A stretch of DNA of 63,949 bases, taken from positions 1-63,949 of the forward strand of contig CAJQRD010000064.1 of assembly GCA_905480605.1 (NCBI GenBank), written 5' to 3'. The notes below the pieces were generated by a model. The model saw only the letters and a list, made by a program, of their open reading frames with translations, had not been told where the DNA came from and made no database searches. The DNA is from an uncultured Saprospiraceae bacterium (lineage in GTDB: Bacteria > Bacteroidota > Bacteroidia > Chitinophagales > Saprospiraceae). Positions 17,672-27,806 of this stretch are shown here, in pieces (the stretch's first letter is position 1; every line of letters begins with the position of its first letter). A program made the translations under genes and the position numbers.

Positions 17672-19345
17672 ATGGAACTGAATAAATATAGTAAACATGT
17701 AACATCTGATCCTACACAACCAGCAGCTAAAGCTATGCTTCATGCTATAGGGCTAACGGAGGAGGATCTTAGTAAGCCACAAGTAGGAATTGTCAGCACT
17801 GGTTGGGAAGGGAATCCTTGTAATATGCATCTAAATGATTTGGCTAAACAAATTAAAGTGGGTGTGAATGCTCAAGACTTAATAGGGCTGATATTTCATA
17901 CAATTGGGGTGTCAGATGGTATTTCAATGGGAACTTCTGGTATGAGATTTTCGATGCCTTCACGTGATATTATTGCTGACTCTATAGAGACTGTAGCTTC
18001 AGCTCAGTGGTATGATAGTATAATAGCGGTTGTAGGTTGTGATAAAAACATGCCTGGTGCGCTTATGGCGTTGGGACGACTAAACAGACCTGGAATTTTG
18101 TTCTATGGGGGTTCAATTGCGCCTGGTTGTCACAAAGAAAAGGACTTAACAATTATCTCAACTTTCGAAGCTTTAGGAGAACACATTGCGGGCAATATAG
18201 AAGAAGTAGAATTAAAAAATATTATTAAAAAAGCTTGCCCTGGAGCTGGTGCCTGTGGTGGAATGTTTACGGCCAATACAATGGCATCAGCAATCGAGGC
18301 AATGGGAATGAGCCTACCTTTTAATGCCTCTAATCCTGCAGTAAGTGATAATAAAAATATTGAATGCGGTCATGTTGGAAAGTATGCAAGATTGCTTTTA
18401 GAAAAAGATATTAAGCCTAGAGATATTGTAACGAAGTCATCATTGATCAATGCGATGAAAGTCGTTACTGTATTGGGTGGATCAACAAATGCTACTTTAC
18501 ATATACTTGCTATTGCTCATGCTTTTGGACTTGATTTTAGTTTGGATGATATTCAAAAAATAAGCGACGAAACACCTTATTTGGCAGACTTGAAACCTAG
18601 TGGAAAATATGTTATGCAAGACCTACACAAGGTTGGGGGAGTCCCTGCAGTTATGAAATTAATGCTAAATGAAGATTTGCTTGATGGCAGTTGTTTGACC
18701 GTAACCGGTAAGACAATTGCAGAGAACTTAGCAAATGTTAGTGAACTCACTCAAGGGCAAAAAGTGATATATCCGGTTGTTCAACCATTAAAGTCTTCAG
18801 GTCACTTACAGGTTTTAAAAGGAAATCTTGCAAGTGAAGGATCCGTAGCTAAGATAACAGGAAAAGAAGGATTAAAATTTGTTGGCCTTGCTCAAGTTTT
18901 TAATTCAGAAAAGGAATGCAATATCGCAATTCAAGCTAAGAAAATTAATGCTGGAAGTGTAGTTGTTATCCGATATGCGGGACCAAAAGGCGCACCAGGA
19001 ATGCCTGAAATGCTAAAGCCTACTGGTCTTTTAGTGGGTGCTGGTTTGGGTAACGATGTTGCGCTAATTACCGATGGGCGATTTTCTGGAGGAACACATG
19101 GGTTTGTTGTTGGTCATATAACACCAGAAGCTTACAATGGAGGGATGATTGGGTTACTTAAAAATGGAGATAAAATCACAATCGATACCGAAAGTAATTT
19201 GATAGAAGTTGACCTTTCCGATAAGGAAATTGATAAACGTAAACGCAATTGGCAACGACCAAAAGATGAAGTGACAGGGTTTTTAAAAAAATATAGATAT
19301 ACTGTTTCATCTGCAAGCCAAGGGTGTATAACCGATGGGTTTTAA
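17672..19345 (+). CDS. ilvD: Dihydroxy-acid dehydratase
   Basis: 557 residues from ATG 17672; the in-frame TTG at 17663 is less likely because it lies 2 bp after the attenuator T-run. It dehydrates dihydroxy-acids to the 2-oxo acids of isoleucine and valine. Iron-sulfur ligands are in [13 protein letters not shown] and [15 protein letters not shown], and [14 protein letters not shown] is the C-terminal signature. It is the first gene of ilvDBNCA, directly behind the attenuator, so its expression should follow the supply of charged tRNA-Ile. The next gene starts 11 bp after its stop. Confidence 0.97.
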   Translation: MELNKYSKHVTSDPTQPAAKAMLHAIGLTEEDLSKPQVGIVSTGWEGNPCNMHLNDLAKQIKVGVNAQDLIGLIFHTIGVSDGISMGTSGMRFSMPSRDIIADSIETVASAQWYDSIIAVVGCDKNMPGALMALGRLNRPGILFYGGSIAPGCHKEKDLTIISTFEALGEHIAGNIEEVELKNIIKKACPGAGACGGMFTANTMASAIEAMGMSLPFNASNPAVSDNKNIECGHVGKYARLLLEKDIKPRDIVTKSSLINAMKVVTVLGGSTNATLHILAIAHAFGLDFSLDDIQKISDETPYLADLKPSGKYVMQDLHKVGGVPAVMKLMLNEDLLDGSCLTVTGKTIAENLANVSELTQGQKVIYPVVQPLKSSGHLQVLKGNLASEGSVAKITGKEGLKFVGLAQVFNSEKECNIAIQAKKINAGSVVVIRYAGPKGAPGMPEMLKPTGLLVGAGLGNDVALITDGRFSGGTHGFVVGHITPEAYNGGMIGLLKNGDKITIDTESNLIEVDLSDKEIDKRKRNWQRPKDEVTGFLKKYRYTVSSASQGCITDGF

Positions 19346-19356
19346 AATCAACAATA

Positions 19357-21093
19357 ATGGGAACATTAATAGCAAAAAGAAAGAAAGAATCCTCTCAAAT
19401 TAATAGACCAATCTCTGGATCTGAAGCAATATTGAAATGCTTATTAAAAGAGAAAGTGGATACGATTTTTGGTTATCCTGGTGGTGCAATTATGCCAATT
19501 TATGATGCGCTATACGATTATCAAAAAAGACTTACCCATTTGATGTCTAGACATGAACAAGGAGCGATTCATGCTGCTGAGGGATATGCAAGAGCGTCAA
19601 GAAAAGTTGGTGTTTGTTTTGCAACATCAGGACCTGGTGCAACAAATATGTTTACTGGTTTAGGAGATGCCTTGATGGATTCGACTCCCTTGGTTTGCAT
19701 CACAGGACAAGTTTACAGTCACTTACTGGGATCTGATGCTTTTCAGGAGGTTGATGTTATTGGTTGCACAACATCGATTACAAAATGGAATTATCAAATT
19801 ACTGATGCTAACGAAATTCCTGAAGTTATGGCAAAAGCATTTTATATAGCCAATTCAGGACGACCTGGTCCTGTCCTTATTGATATTACAAAGGATGCTC
19901 AGTTTCAGGAGATTAAATTTAAGTATAAGTCTAAGCCAGATATTAGAAGTTACAGACCTCTGCCACTTGTTAACCCAGATCAAATTAATGAGGCTGCAAA
20001 ATTAATTAATGATGCTAAACGTCCTTTGATCTTGGCTGGTCATGGAATTCAAATTGCTGAAGCTCACGATGTGTTTAAAAAATTTATTGAAAAATCAGGT
20101 ATTCCTGTCGGTGCAACGATTCATGGCTTGTCCTCAATTCCAAGTGATCATCCTTTGTTTATGGGTATGCTAGGCATGCATGGTAATATGGGACCTAATG
20201 TTATGACAAATCGTTGTGATGTTCTCATTGCAATTGGTATGAGGTTTGACGATAGAGTTACAGGTGATCTTAAACGGTATGCCAGTCAGGCCAAAGTAAT
20301 TCATATAGAAATTGACGCTTCGGAGTTTAATAAAAATGTAAAGGTCGATATGCCGATTCATGCTGATGCTAAAGAAGCATTAGTGGAATTGATCAAGAAA
20401 GTTAAAAAGAAATCCTACCCGACGTGGTTGAAGAGATTTCATGATTGTGATAAAAAGGAATTTAAAAAAGTAATTTCTAATGCTACTGCTGAATTAAAAA
20501 GTGGGCCAATTAGAATGTCTCAAATTATAAATGAAATTTCTAATCAAACTAAAGGAAATGCAATAGTAGTAACAGATGTGGGTCAGCATCAGATGTTAGC
20601 AGCACGTTATTACAATTATGCAGATAAAAACTTATGGATTTCTTCTGGTGGTGCAGGAACAATGGGGTTTGGCCTACCTGCGGCTATTGGAGCAAAAGTT
20701 GCACGGCCTGAAAAGGAAGTTATTGCATTTGTTGGTGATGGAGGTATTCAAATGACGATACAGGAACTGGGCATGTGCTTTCAATATGGGATTAGCGTGA
20801 AAATAGTTTTGCTAGATAATGAATATCTAGGAATGGTACGCCAATGGCAGGAATTGTTTTTTGAGAAACGGTATTCATTTGTAGATATGGTCAATCCAAA
20901 TTTCACAAAAATTGCTGACGCCTATAATATAGCGACATGCAAAATAGATGATGCTAAAGATGCTAAAGAATCAATTTCGAAAATGTTAGAACATGATGGT
21001 TCTTTTTTACTACATGTAAAGTGTATAAAAGAAGAAAATGTATTTCCAATGATTTCTACAGGTAAAGCTGTGGATGAAATTGTATTAGAATAA
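19357..21093 (+). CDS. ilvB: Acetolactate synthase large subunit
   Basis: 578 residues from ATG 19357; the frame is open to 19324, but the ATG there lies inside ilvD, so the later start is preferred. It makes acetolactate or acetohydroxybutyrate from pyruvate and 2-oxobutyrate using thiamine diphosphate. [15 protein letters not shown] and the catalytic Glu in [15 protein letters not shown] are near the N-terminus; [13 protein letters not shown] to [14 protein letters not shown] is the diphosphate/Mg motif near the C-terminus. It pairs with the regulatory subunit encoded 14 bp downstream. Confidence 0.97.
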   Translation: MGTLIAKRKKESSQINRPISGSEAILKCLLKEKVDTIFGYPGGAIMPIYDALYDYQKRLTHLMSRHEQGAIHAAEGYARASRKVGVCFATSGPGATNMFTGLGDALMDSTPLVCITGQVYSHLLGSDAFQEVDVIGCTTSITKWNYQITDANEIPEVMAKAFYIANSGRPGPVLIDITKDAQFQEIKFKYKSKPDIRSYRPLPLVNPDQINEAAKLINDAKRPLILAGHGIQIAEAHDVFKKFIEKSGIPVGATIHGLSSIPSDHPLFMGMLGMHGNMGPNVMTNRCDVLIAIGMRFDDRVTGDLKRYASQAKVIHIEIDASEFNKNVKVDMPIHADAKEALVELIKKVKKKSYPTWLKRFHDCDKKEFKKVISNATAELKSGPIRMSQIINEISNQTKGNAIVVTDVGQHQMLAARYYNYADKNLWISSGGAGTMGFGLPAAIGAKVARPEKEVIAFVGDGGIQMTIQELGMCFQYGISVKIVLLDNEYLGMVRQWQELFFEKRYSFVDMVNPNFTKIADAYNIATCKIDDAKDAKESISKMLEHDGSFLLHVKCIKEENVFPMISTGKAVDEIVLE

Positions 21094-21107
21094 AAATAAA
21101 AAATAAT

Positions 21108-21638
21108 ATGGTTAAAGATTTTACACTAACTGTTTTTACAGAAAACAGGACAGGTGTTCTTAGCAGAGTTGTTGGTATAGTCACAAGAAGGCACATTAAT
21201 ATTGAGTCAGTTTCAGCTTCTGAATCTTCAATTGATGGCATACATAAAATAGTCGTTGTTGTAAAAGTTACAGAAGCTTTAATTCAAAAACTAATAGGTC
21301 AATTGGACAAGCAAGTTGATGTTTTGAAATCCTTTTATTATGACAATGACGAAATTGTCTATCAAGAAATTGCACTCTATAAAATACCTAGTGAAAAATT
21401 CTATAATGGTGATGAAGTAGAAACGTTGGTTCGAGAATATAATGCAAGAATTTTACGGATTGAACAAGAGTATATTGTTGTTGAAAAAGCTGGCTATCCT
21501 GAAGAAATTGTGGCTTTACTCAATGAGTTTAAACGAATTGGCATTTACGAATTTATAAGATCAGGCAGAGTTGCAATTGTTAAACAAATGGAAAGACTAA
21601 ATACATATTTAAAAACTGAACAGGCGAGAGTCAATTAA
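21108..21638 (+). CDS. ilvN: Acetolactate synthase small (regulatory) subunit
   Basis: 176 residues. The N-terminal ACT domain (FTLTVFTENRTGVLSRVVGI, then RRHINIESVSASES) binds valine in known homologues and confers feedback inhibition on IlvB. The C-terminal domain (about residues 85-165) is the usual second half of the long-form small subunit. It lies between ilvB and ilvC in the same transcript. The symbol ilvH would be equally valid. Confidence 0.94.
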   Translation: MVKDFTLTVFTENRTGVLSRVVGIVTRRHINIESVSASESSIDGIHKIVVVVKVTEALIQKLIGQLDKQVDVLKSFYYDNDEIVYQEIALYKIPSEKFYNGDEVETLVREYNARILRIEQEYIVVEKAGYPEEIVALLNEFKRIGIYEFIRSGRVAIVKQMERLNTYLKTEQARVN

Positions 21639-21674
21639 TAATATTCAATACAGATTATTTAAAACAAAAAGATT

Positions 21675-22718
21675 ATGGCTAAAATTAATTTTGGAGGAGT
21701 TGAGGAGGAAGTAGTAACAAGAGAAGAGTTCCCTTTGTCAAAGGCTAGAGAGGTTCTAAAGGATGAAACAATAGCAATTATAGGATATGGAGTACAAGGT
21801 CCAGGACAAGCACTGAACCTCAAAGATAATGGCTTCAATGTTATAGTAGGTCAGCGATCACCATCTAAATCTTATGATAAGGCTATTGCTGATGGATTTG
21901 TTCCAGGTGAAACATTATTCTCTATTGATGAAGCTGCCAATAGGGGGACAATTATACAGTATTTGTTGTCAGATGCCGCACAGATTGCTGTTTGGCCTAC
22001 AATTAAACATCACTTAACTGCTGGAAAAGCATTGTATTTTTCTCATGGATTTGGTGTTACATATAAGGAACGAACAGGTATTATACCTCCTTTGGATGTT
22101 GATGTTATTCTAGCTGCACCAAAAGGGTCAGGGACCAGTTTAAGACGGTTGTTCTTAGCAGGTAAAGGTTTGAATTCGAGTTATGCTATTTTTCAAGATG
22201 CAACTGGAAAAGCACAGGAACGTGTTACCGCTTTGGGAATAGGTATTGGTTCTGGCTATCTGTTTGAGACAACTTTTAAAAAGGAGGTTTTTAGTGATTT
22301 AACGGGAGAGCGAGGAACATTGATGGGTGCAATACAAGGTTTGTTTGCTGCGCAATATGATCTTCTTAGAAGTAAAGGGCATTCACCATCTGAGGCGTTT
22401 AACGAGACTGTTGAAGAGGCAACTGAATCTCTGTATCCGCTAATTGCGGAGAATGGGATGGATTGGATGTATGCGAATTGCTCGACCACTGCACAACGAG
22501 GGGCTCTTGATTGGTGGAAAAAATTTAGAGATGCTACTGCACCCGTATTTAAAGAATTGTATGAGAGTGTGGAAGTTGGTAATGAAGCTCAATTGTCTAT
22601 TGATAGTAACAGTAAAGAAGACTATAGGGTTAAGCTAGAGGCTGAGTTGGCTGAGTTAAAAAATTCTGAAATGTGGAGAACAGGAAGAGCAGTAAGGGGG
22701 TTGAGACCAAGAAATTAA
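21675..22718 (+). CDS. ilvC: Ketol-acid reductoisomerase
   Basis: 347 residues, the short (class I) length. It isomerises and reduces acetolactate or acetohydroxybutyrate with NAD(P)H and Mg. The Rossmann signature reads IGYGVQGPGQALNLKDNG (about residues 36-53). The more common form has GSQGHAHALNL, so the usual His is replaced by Pro, as I recall for the Bacteroidota branch. The next loop GQRSPSKSYDKA has Arg and Ser residues that suggest NADPH preference (inference). The C-terminal knotted domain includes SDLTGERGTLMGAIQGLF with the metal-binding Asp and Glu. It ends 20 bp before ilvA. Confidence 0.95.
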   Translation: MAKINFGGVEEEVVTREEFPLSKAREVLKDETIAIIGYGVQGPGQALNLKDNGFNVIVGQRSPSKSYDKAIADGFVPGETLFSIDEAANRGTIIQYLLSDAAQIAVWPTIKHHLTAGKALYFSHGFGVTYKERTGIIPPLDVDVILAAPKGSGTSLRRLFLAGKGLNSSYAIFQDATGKAQERVTALGIGIGSGYLFETTFKKEVFSDLTGERGTLMGAIQGLFAAQYDLLRSKGHSPSEAFNETVEEATESLYPLIAENGMDWMYANCSTTAQRGALDWWKKFRDATAPVFKELYESVEVGNEAQLSIDSNSKEDYRVKLEAELAELKNSEMWRTGRAVRGLRPRN

Positions 22719-22738
22719 TTTATCACACATTTAGCAGT

Positions 22739-23998
22739 ATGGCAATAAAAATATCATCATTAATTTCTGTTTCAGAAATTCAATCCGCACGATCTCGTAT
22801 ATCAGATGTAGTGGTGAAAACACCATTCATGTATAATTTCAATTTGTCAGAAAAGTATGATTGTAACATCTATTTAAAACGAGAAGATATGCAGTCTGTT
22901 AGGTCATTTAAAATTAGAGGAGCTTATAATAAAATAGCATCTTTAAACGAAAAAGAAATAGCTAACGGTATTGTTTGTGCGTCAGCAGGAAACCATGCTC
23001 AAGGAGTGGCTTTGTCGTGTTGTAGATTAGGAATAAAGGGAAAGATATTTATGCCAAATACTACACCAAGTCAAAAGATTAAAAAGGTTAAATACTTTGG
23101 TAAATCATTTGTTGAAGTTGTGCTAATTGGTGATACTTTTGATGATGCTTATGAAGCAGCTTGTTTAGATGCAAATCGAACTAATGCTGAGTTTATACAT
23201 CCTTTCAATGATAAAAAAGTAATTGAAGGACAAGGGACTGTTGGGGCTGAAATATTAGAACAAACAGATGTTGCTTTAGATTATATCCTAGTAGCAGTAG
23301 GAGGGGGAGGTTTGATTTCTGGTGTAGGATCTTATTTCAAAACACTAAGTCCTAAAACTAAAATAATTGCTATTGAAGCTGAGGGCGCACCAGCTTTATC
23401 TGAATCATTAAAGTTACAGAAAGTTGTTCGGTTAAATTCAATTGATGGCTTTGCAGATGGCATAGCCGTTAAGGCTATAGGTAGCTTAACTTTTGAAATT
23501 TGCCAGAAAGTTGTAGATTCAAACATATTGGTCCCTGAAGGAAAAATTTGCTCAACAATATTGTCCTTGTATAATGATGATGCTATTGTAGTCGAACCTG
23601 CAGGGGCAGTATCAATTGCAGCATTGGATTTTATTAAAGATAACATTAAAGGAAAGAATGTTGCTGTGATAGTTTGTGGCGGAAACAATGATATTGAACG
23701 CACACAAGAGATAAAAGAGCGTGCACTTTTATACGAAGGATTAAAGCATTATTTTATTATTAAATTTCCTCAACGAGCAGGCGCATTGAAAGATTTTTTA
23801 AATGTTCTAGGTCCAAATGATGATATTACTCATTTCCAATATACAAAGAAAAACAATCGAACAAACGGTCCGGCCTTGGTTGGTATAGAATTGAAAAAGA
23901 AAGAGGATTTTGAAATGTTAACAGATCGAATGAATAAGCAAGGAATAAATTATCAACATATTAACAATAATCCTATGCTTTTTGAAATGTTGGTCTAG
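22739..23998 (+). CDS. ilvA: Threonine ammonia-lyase (biosynthetic)
   Basis: 419 residues from ATG 22739. The frame is open to 22673, but that would overlap ilvC and adds no conserved sequence. It deaminates threonine to 2-oxobutyrate, the entry to isoleucine synthesis, with pyridoxal phosphate. The PLP lysine lies in RSFKIRGAYNK (about residues 55-65) and the glycine-rich phosphate loop in VAVGGGGLISG. A C-terminal ACT-like regulatory domain (YFIIKFPQRAGALKDFLNVLG onward) would allow isoleucine feedback. It is the last gene of the ilv transcript, which ends at a 20-bp hairpin. Confidence 0.96.
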   Translation: MAIKISSLISVSEIQSARSRISDVVVKTPFMYNFNLSEKYDCNIYLKREDMQSVRSFKIRGAYNKIASLNEKEIANGIVCASAGNHAQGVALSCCRLGIKGKIFMPNTTPSQKIKKVKYFGKSFVEVVLIGDTFDDAYEAACLDANRTNAEFIHPFNDKKVIEGQGTVGAEILEQTDVALDYILVAVGGGGLISGVGSYFKTLSPKTKIIAIEAEGAPALSESLKLQKVVRLNSIDGFADGIAVKAIGSLTFEICQKVVDSNILVPEGKICSTILSLYNDDAIVVEPAGAVSIAALDFIKDNIKGKNVAVIVCGGNNDIERTQEIKERALLYEGLKHYFIIKFPQRAGALKDFLNVLGPNDDITHFQYTKKNNRTNGPALVGIELKKKEDFEMLTDRMNKQGINYQHINNNPMLFEMLV

Positions 23999-24120
23999 AA
24001 TAGAATGATTTACACCTTACTCGAGTCTGCCTATTGAATGTCATCAAAGTTATTTGCAATATGAGAGATCAATGTAAAGTTGATAACTTTAAAGCAATAC
24101 AATCTTTAAGTTCAAATAAA

Positions 24121-24165
24121 TAGAACAAAGGTGCAGACTCCTTGAGAGTCTGCACCTTTGTTCTA
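24121..24165. terminator. Perfect 20-bp hairpin between convergent genes
   Basis: Bases 24121-24140 are the exact reverse complement of 24146-24165 around the loop CTTGA. The flanking sequence is AT-rich with only short T-runs. Placed between ilvA and the convergent lectin-domain gene, it can serve both strands. Confidence 0.7.
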
Positions 24166-24197
24166 TTAGAATTTATTGGTAGGATGATTATAAAAAA

Positions 24198-25316
24198 TTA
24201 GTTTTGAATCAACTGAAAATCAAATCCTTCTGGACTCCACACATCATCCCATTCTATGTAATAGATAGCTCCCTGTACAAAATTAAGTGTTGGTATTGAT
24301 GAGGCAAAGATTTCGGTGCCTCCAATATGTTGTGTACAAGCATCATCTGATTCTGCAAAGGCTGTAAGTGTGCCGCAACTACCTGTATAAATCCATAATC
24401 GTGTGTCTACACCTTGATTGCAAGCAGAAATAGAGTATGTAGCAGTCACTTCGGGTGTAAATGTGTACCAATTTGCATGCGTAGCATCTGCCTTAGACCC
24501 ACCTGATCCCTGATAAGGACCGATAGCAGTTTGTGTTCCAACTTGAATGGCAATAGCATCTGCACATGTAAAACCTTTTGCACAACCACTATCAGTGTTG
24601 GCTTCAAATACGGCATTGGCTTCTACTTCAAATCCTCCTTCAAGATCCACTTCAGATCCTGAGTCATATTTTACATTTTTATTGGCCAAAATATTTTGAG
24701 TAGACTCAATGTTCCCATCAGTATCAAAATGTTCACTAGAATTTTGCGGACCAATAAGTTTTGTATTTGCAGCCTGCGTATAAGACGCGACACAATAATT
24801 TGTTTCTAAATTTATATCACAGACTTTATGGTTTGCACTTAAACCTCCAGTATAACCTGTAAAACCCCAAATAACACCTGCTCCATCGCCATTAAATACA
24901 TTGGTTACAAGGTCATTTGAATAGACCATATCAATTCCATCATCTCCCCAGTCCACTGAAAGTTCCTGTAAAGGTTCATCCCAAATAACAGTTACTAGAA
25001 AACTACCACTGCCTGAAATCGCATATGGGGTTCCACCAACATTTGTATCGGAATTTCCATTTATCCAAATATTTATTTCATCAAAAACATATGTCCTAAA
25101 AGCAACTGCGATAGAATTATTTATTCCGCCATACCCCAAACCAGAATTTGATAAAGCTGAATAGCCTTGCTTTTGAAACGCTAAAGTCATACCGTCTGCA
25201 TCATTTCCAGAGATATTCCCTAAGTCTAAATTAAAACTCAACTTAAAGGACTCCTTAAAGTCTAACTTATCTGAACTCCAAATACTTCCTCTCCGGAAAA
25301 GTTCTGTGGGTGTCAA
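24198..25316 (-). CDS. C-terminal part of interrupted surface protein (lectin, coathanger and PPC-like domains)
   Basis: The frame, open from TTG 25316, continues without shift from the upstream Asp-box/PKD open frame after a TAG at 25359-25361; the 14 codons in between are sense. It has an L-type (legume-like) lectin domain (DKLDFKESFKLSFNLDLGN, GMTLAFQKQG, IWINGNSDTN), then a short strand-rich segment (QNILANKNVKYDSGSEVDLE) like the '3-coathanger stack' found in type IX-secreted proteins. It ends with a PPC-like domain (WYTFTPEVTATYSIS to the end). No type IX C-terminal sorting domain follows, so its anchoring is unclear. On its own it has no signal peptide, so it is probably the tail of one 1300-residue protein. 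Confidence 0.7.
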   Translation of the reverse strand: MTPTELFRRGSIWSSDKLDFKESFKLSFNLDLGNISGNDADGMTLAFQKQGYSALSNSGLGYGGINNSIAVAFRTYVFDEINIWINGNSDTNVGGTPYAISGSGSFLVTVIWDEPLQELSVDWGDDGIDMVYSNDLVTNVFNGDGAGVIWGFTGYTGGLSANHKVCDINLETNYCVASYTQAANTKLIGPQNSSEHFDTDGNIESTQNILANKNVKYDSGSEVDLEGGFEVEANAVFEANTDSGCAKGFTCADAIAIQVGTQTAIGPYQGSGGSKADATHANWYTFTPEVTATYSISACNQGVDTRLWIYTGSCGTLTAFAESDDACTQHIGGTEIFASSIPTLNFVQGAIYYIEWDDVWSPEGFDFQLIQN

Positions 25317-25358
25317 TTCATAACAGCAACCCGTAGCAGCCTTAAAGGCAGAGCCATT

Positions 25359-27752
25359 CTAATCAAAAATAGATGAACAATTGTAACAAGGCGAACAAGC
25401 TGTGGCACAAGCTCCCACTGTTACCATGTCGTTAACTACTCTAGTATATGTTACGCCACCTTTAGTTACAGCCAATGTGACACTGTAAGCCCCCGCATTT
25501 CCAAATCTCACTTCTGGGTTTCTCACAAAAGGTGAGCTTATATAATCTGGAGCAGGAGCAAAAGTCCATTGATAAGTTACACCGGTCTGGTTTACCATTG
25601 AATGAGAATCGAATTGAACAAGATCAGTTCCACAGTCAACATTTGGATTTGCTGTCATTGGCAAGGCCAATGGTACAGTTGGTACAGCAGGTGGGAAATC
25701 AACCTCCCATATCCCTCGACAAGAGCCAAGTCTCAATTTGCTATCCTTGTAAAATGCTTTGATTACCTTCTTTTCTGAGACTCCTAGGTTTGCAGGTAGA
25801 CCTAGATTGTATTGTACCCATTCTGGTGTCGTTGACCAGTAGTAAAAGTTATTCTCTGTTAATAAGACTATATTATTGTTTCCACTTCCTCCTAAAAATT
25901 CAATATCATAAATCTTCTCTCCATCTAATACTGAGGTTGTAGAATTAATAAAACCCGTACCACCAGTATCAGAATAATAGGTTTTTTGCCCATTTGGCCC
26001 AAGACCAACAGCCACCCACAATTGCTCACAGTTATCTGGATTAATTGCAAGCATATATCTATCATTGGAAGCACTGGGTGGTGTCCCCTTCAGATTCCAA
26101 CTAGTTCCTCCATCTGTAGATTTATAAATTTGGTTTTGGTCATTAACAGAACCTCCATTTTGATAAATTGCATATATAATATTTGGATCCTTTCTGCAGT
26201 ATTCAATCTCAGTAACTTTGCCTCCACCAAAACTCTTAATTGAAACCCAAGATTTTCCACCATCTGTTGTCCTATATATATCACCATCTTTACCCGCTAA
26301 CATTGTTTCTGCATAATAAGGATGAGGGAATAGTCCCGATGATTGCCATTGAGAATAAGATTCATTATGTCTAAATTCAGCTACTGTTGAGGCACCAGTA
26401 GCATCTCCTATATTTTTTGGAATAGTAGACTTTTCTAGTCTACTCCCAACCCCAAAATAGCCTTTGAAATTATCTAATCTGTTAATATATCCTGTAGGTT
26501 CTTCTGCGCCTCCTGTATTTAATTTTTGACTTATTCCAAGTCCATAGTTTGCATATAGTGCAGCATCACCGTTGTGATATCTACCTCCTACTACTAAATC
26601 CTCATTCCAAGCATGGTCCATGCCCCAAAAGGCAGAAGATGATATTCCTTTTGTTTTATCAACGTGAGTTAGCAGTTGATCTGTTGATAAACTAACCCCA
26701 CCATCAGTTACGACCCAAACGTCACCATTGTTTATTTCTATTGCCTGCACATCCGAATGTATATTTTGTAATCTTGTAGTATTCTGAACGCCAATAGAAG
26801 TAAAACTTACACCACCATTTGTCGATTCTGTGAGACGTAGAGTTCCTAACCACATAAGATTTGCATCTGTAGGTGAAACTTCAAAGTCAAAATTGTAAAA
26901 CCCTTGATGATAACTTGTCCCAGCAACATTCCAGATAGCTGTATTTGCTGCTCCATAAGGACTTCCAATTTGTCCTATAGGTAGTGTCCAGGTATCTCCA
27001 GAGTCATTTGATCTGTATACACCGATCCATCCAATATCCCCTGATTTGCTATCACCAATTAAAGCTGCATAAACGCGATTTGGATCTGCTGCAGATACTT
27101 CAATTTTAGCTCCATCTGCTTTAGCTTGTGCAATATTTTCTGGAACATACCAACCATTTCCTACTGTGGGTACCAAGGTTGTAAAAGATGCTCCTCCATC
27201 TGTAGATTTCATAAAATCCATACTTTTCGCAGCTACATTCTCTTTAATAGTATATACAATATTTGCATGGGTTGGGTGATACTCAAGATCCCAGAATTTT
27301 CCAGCCAGCAGCAATGTCCAGTTATCTCCTGAATTTGCTGATGTATACAATCCCCCAGATGAAATTGCCCACATCTGACTAGTTGAACTAGGACTTGTAA
27401 TAATCTCATGAATAGATCCTCCTAAATCAGCTACCTCTGTCCAAGTTACTCCTCTATTTGTGGTTTTATATAGTTTATTTGAAGCCCCTGCAAAATATGT
27501 ATCTGCATCAGCTTTACTGATTGCTACACTATTAACGCCAGTACAAAAAGCAGCAGTTTTGGAAATCAACTGCCAATTTGAACCTTTATCGTCAGACTCA
27601 AAAACGCCTCCAGATTCTGTCCCAATGATTAAACGCATATTACTATGTATGGATGTTGATATCGAGTAAACGTTTGCTTGAACTGAAACTCTAGTTATTT
27701 GTCCTGTTGTATAAGTTTCAAATGGTCCTATATTTTCCCAAGTTGTACTCAT
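25359..27752 (-). CDS. Central part of interrupted surface protein (Asp-box propeller and PKD)
   Basis: 797 residues from ATG 27752, but the same frame is open back to a TAG at 27807-27809, and beyond that lies the signal-peptide segment. At least six Asp-box (BNR) motifs are visible, such as SDDKGSNW, TNRGVTW, SNDSGDTW, TTDGGKSW and STDGGTSW, as in sialidase-like or sortilin-like propellers. A PKD domain (about residues 685-785, with VTYQWTFAP and GAYSVTLAVTKGGVTY) and a Cys cluster CSPCYNC end the segment at TAG 25359. As an isolated gene it would lack a secretion signal. Either the gene is broken by two nonsense mutations or the TAGs are read through; the first is more likely. Confidence 0.75.
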   Translation of the reverse strand: MSTTWENIGPFETYTTGQITRVSVQANVYSISTSIHSNMRLIIGTESGGVFESDDKGSNWQLISKTAAFCTGVNSVAISKADADTYFAGASNKLYKTTNRGVTWTEVADLGGSIHEIITSPSSTSQMWAISSGGLYTSANSGDNWTLLLAGKFWDLEYHPTHANIVYTIKENVAAKSMDFMKSTDGGASFTTLVPTVGNGWYVPENIAQAKADGAKIEVSAADPNRVYAALIGDSKSGDIGWIGVYRSNDSGDTWTLPIGQIGSPYGAANTAIWNVAGTSYHQGFYNFDFEVSPTDANLMWLGTLRLTESTNGGVSFTSIGVQNTTRLQNIHSDVQAIEINNGDVWVVTDGGVSLSTDQLLTHVDKTKGISSSAFWGMDHAWNEDLVVGGRYHNGDAALYANYGLGISQKLNTGGAEEPTGYINRLDNFKGYFGVGSRLEKSTIPKNIGDATGASTVAEFRHNESYSQWQSSGLFPHPYYAETMLAGKDGDIYRTTDGGKSWVSIKSFGGGKVTEIEYCRKDPNIIYAIYQNGGSVNDQNQIYKSTDGGTSWNLKGTPPSASNDRYMLAINPDNCEQLWVAVGLGPNGQKTYYSDTGGTGFINSTTSVLDGEKIYDIEFLGGSGNNNIVLLTENNFYYWSTTPEWVQYNLGLPANLGVSEKKVIKAFYKDSKLRLGSCRGIWEVDFPPAVPTVPLALPMTANPNVDCGTDLVQFDSHSMVNQTGVTYQWTFAPAPDYISSPFVRNPEVRFGNAGAYSVTLAVTKGGVTYTRVVNDMVTVGACATACSPCYNCSSIFD

Positions 27753-27806
27753 AGAACGCTGTGAATTTGAAGAATTCTTATGTGATGTATTATTAAGGTA
27801 GACTGT

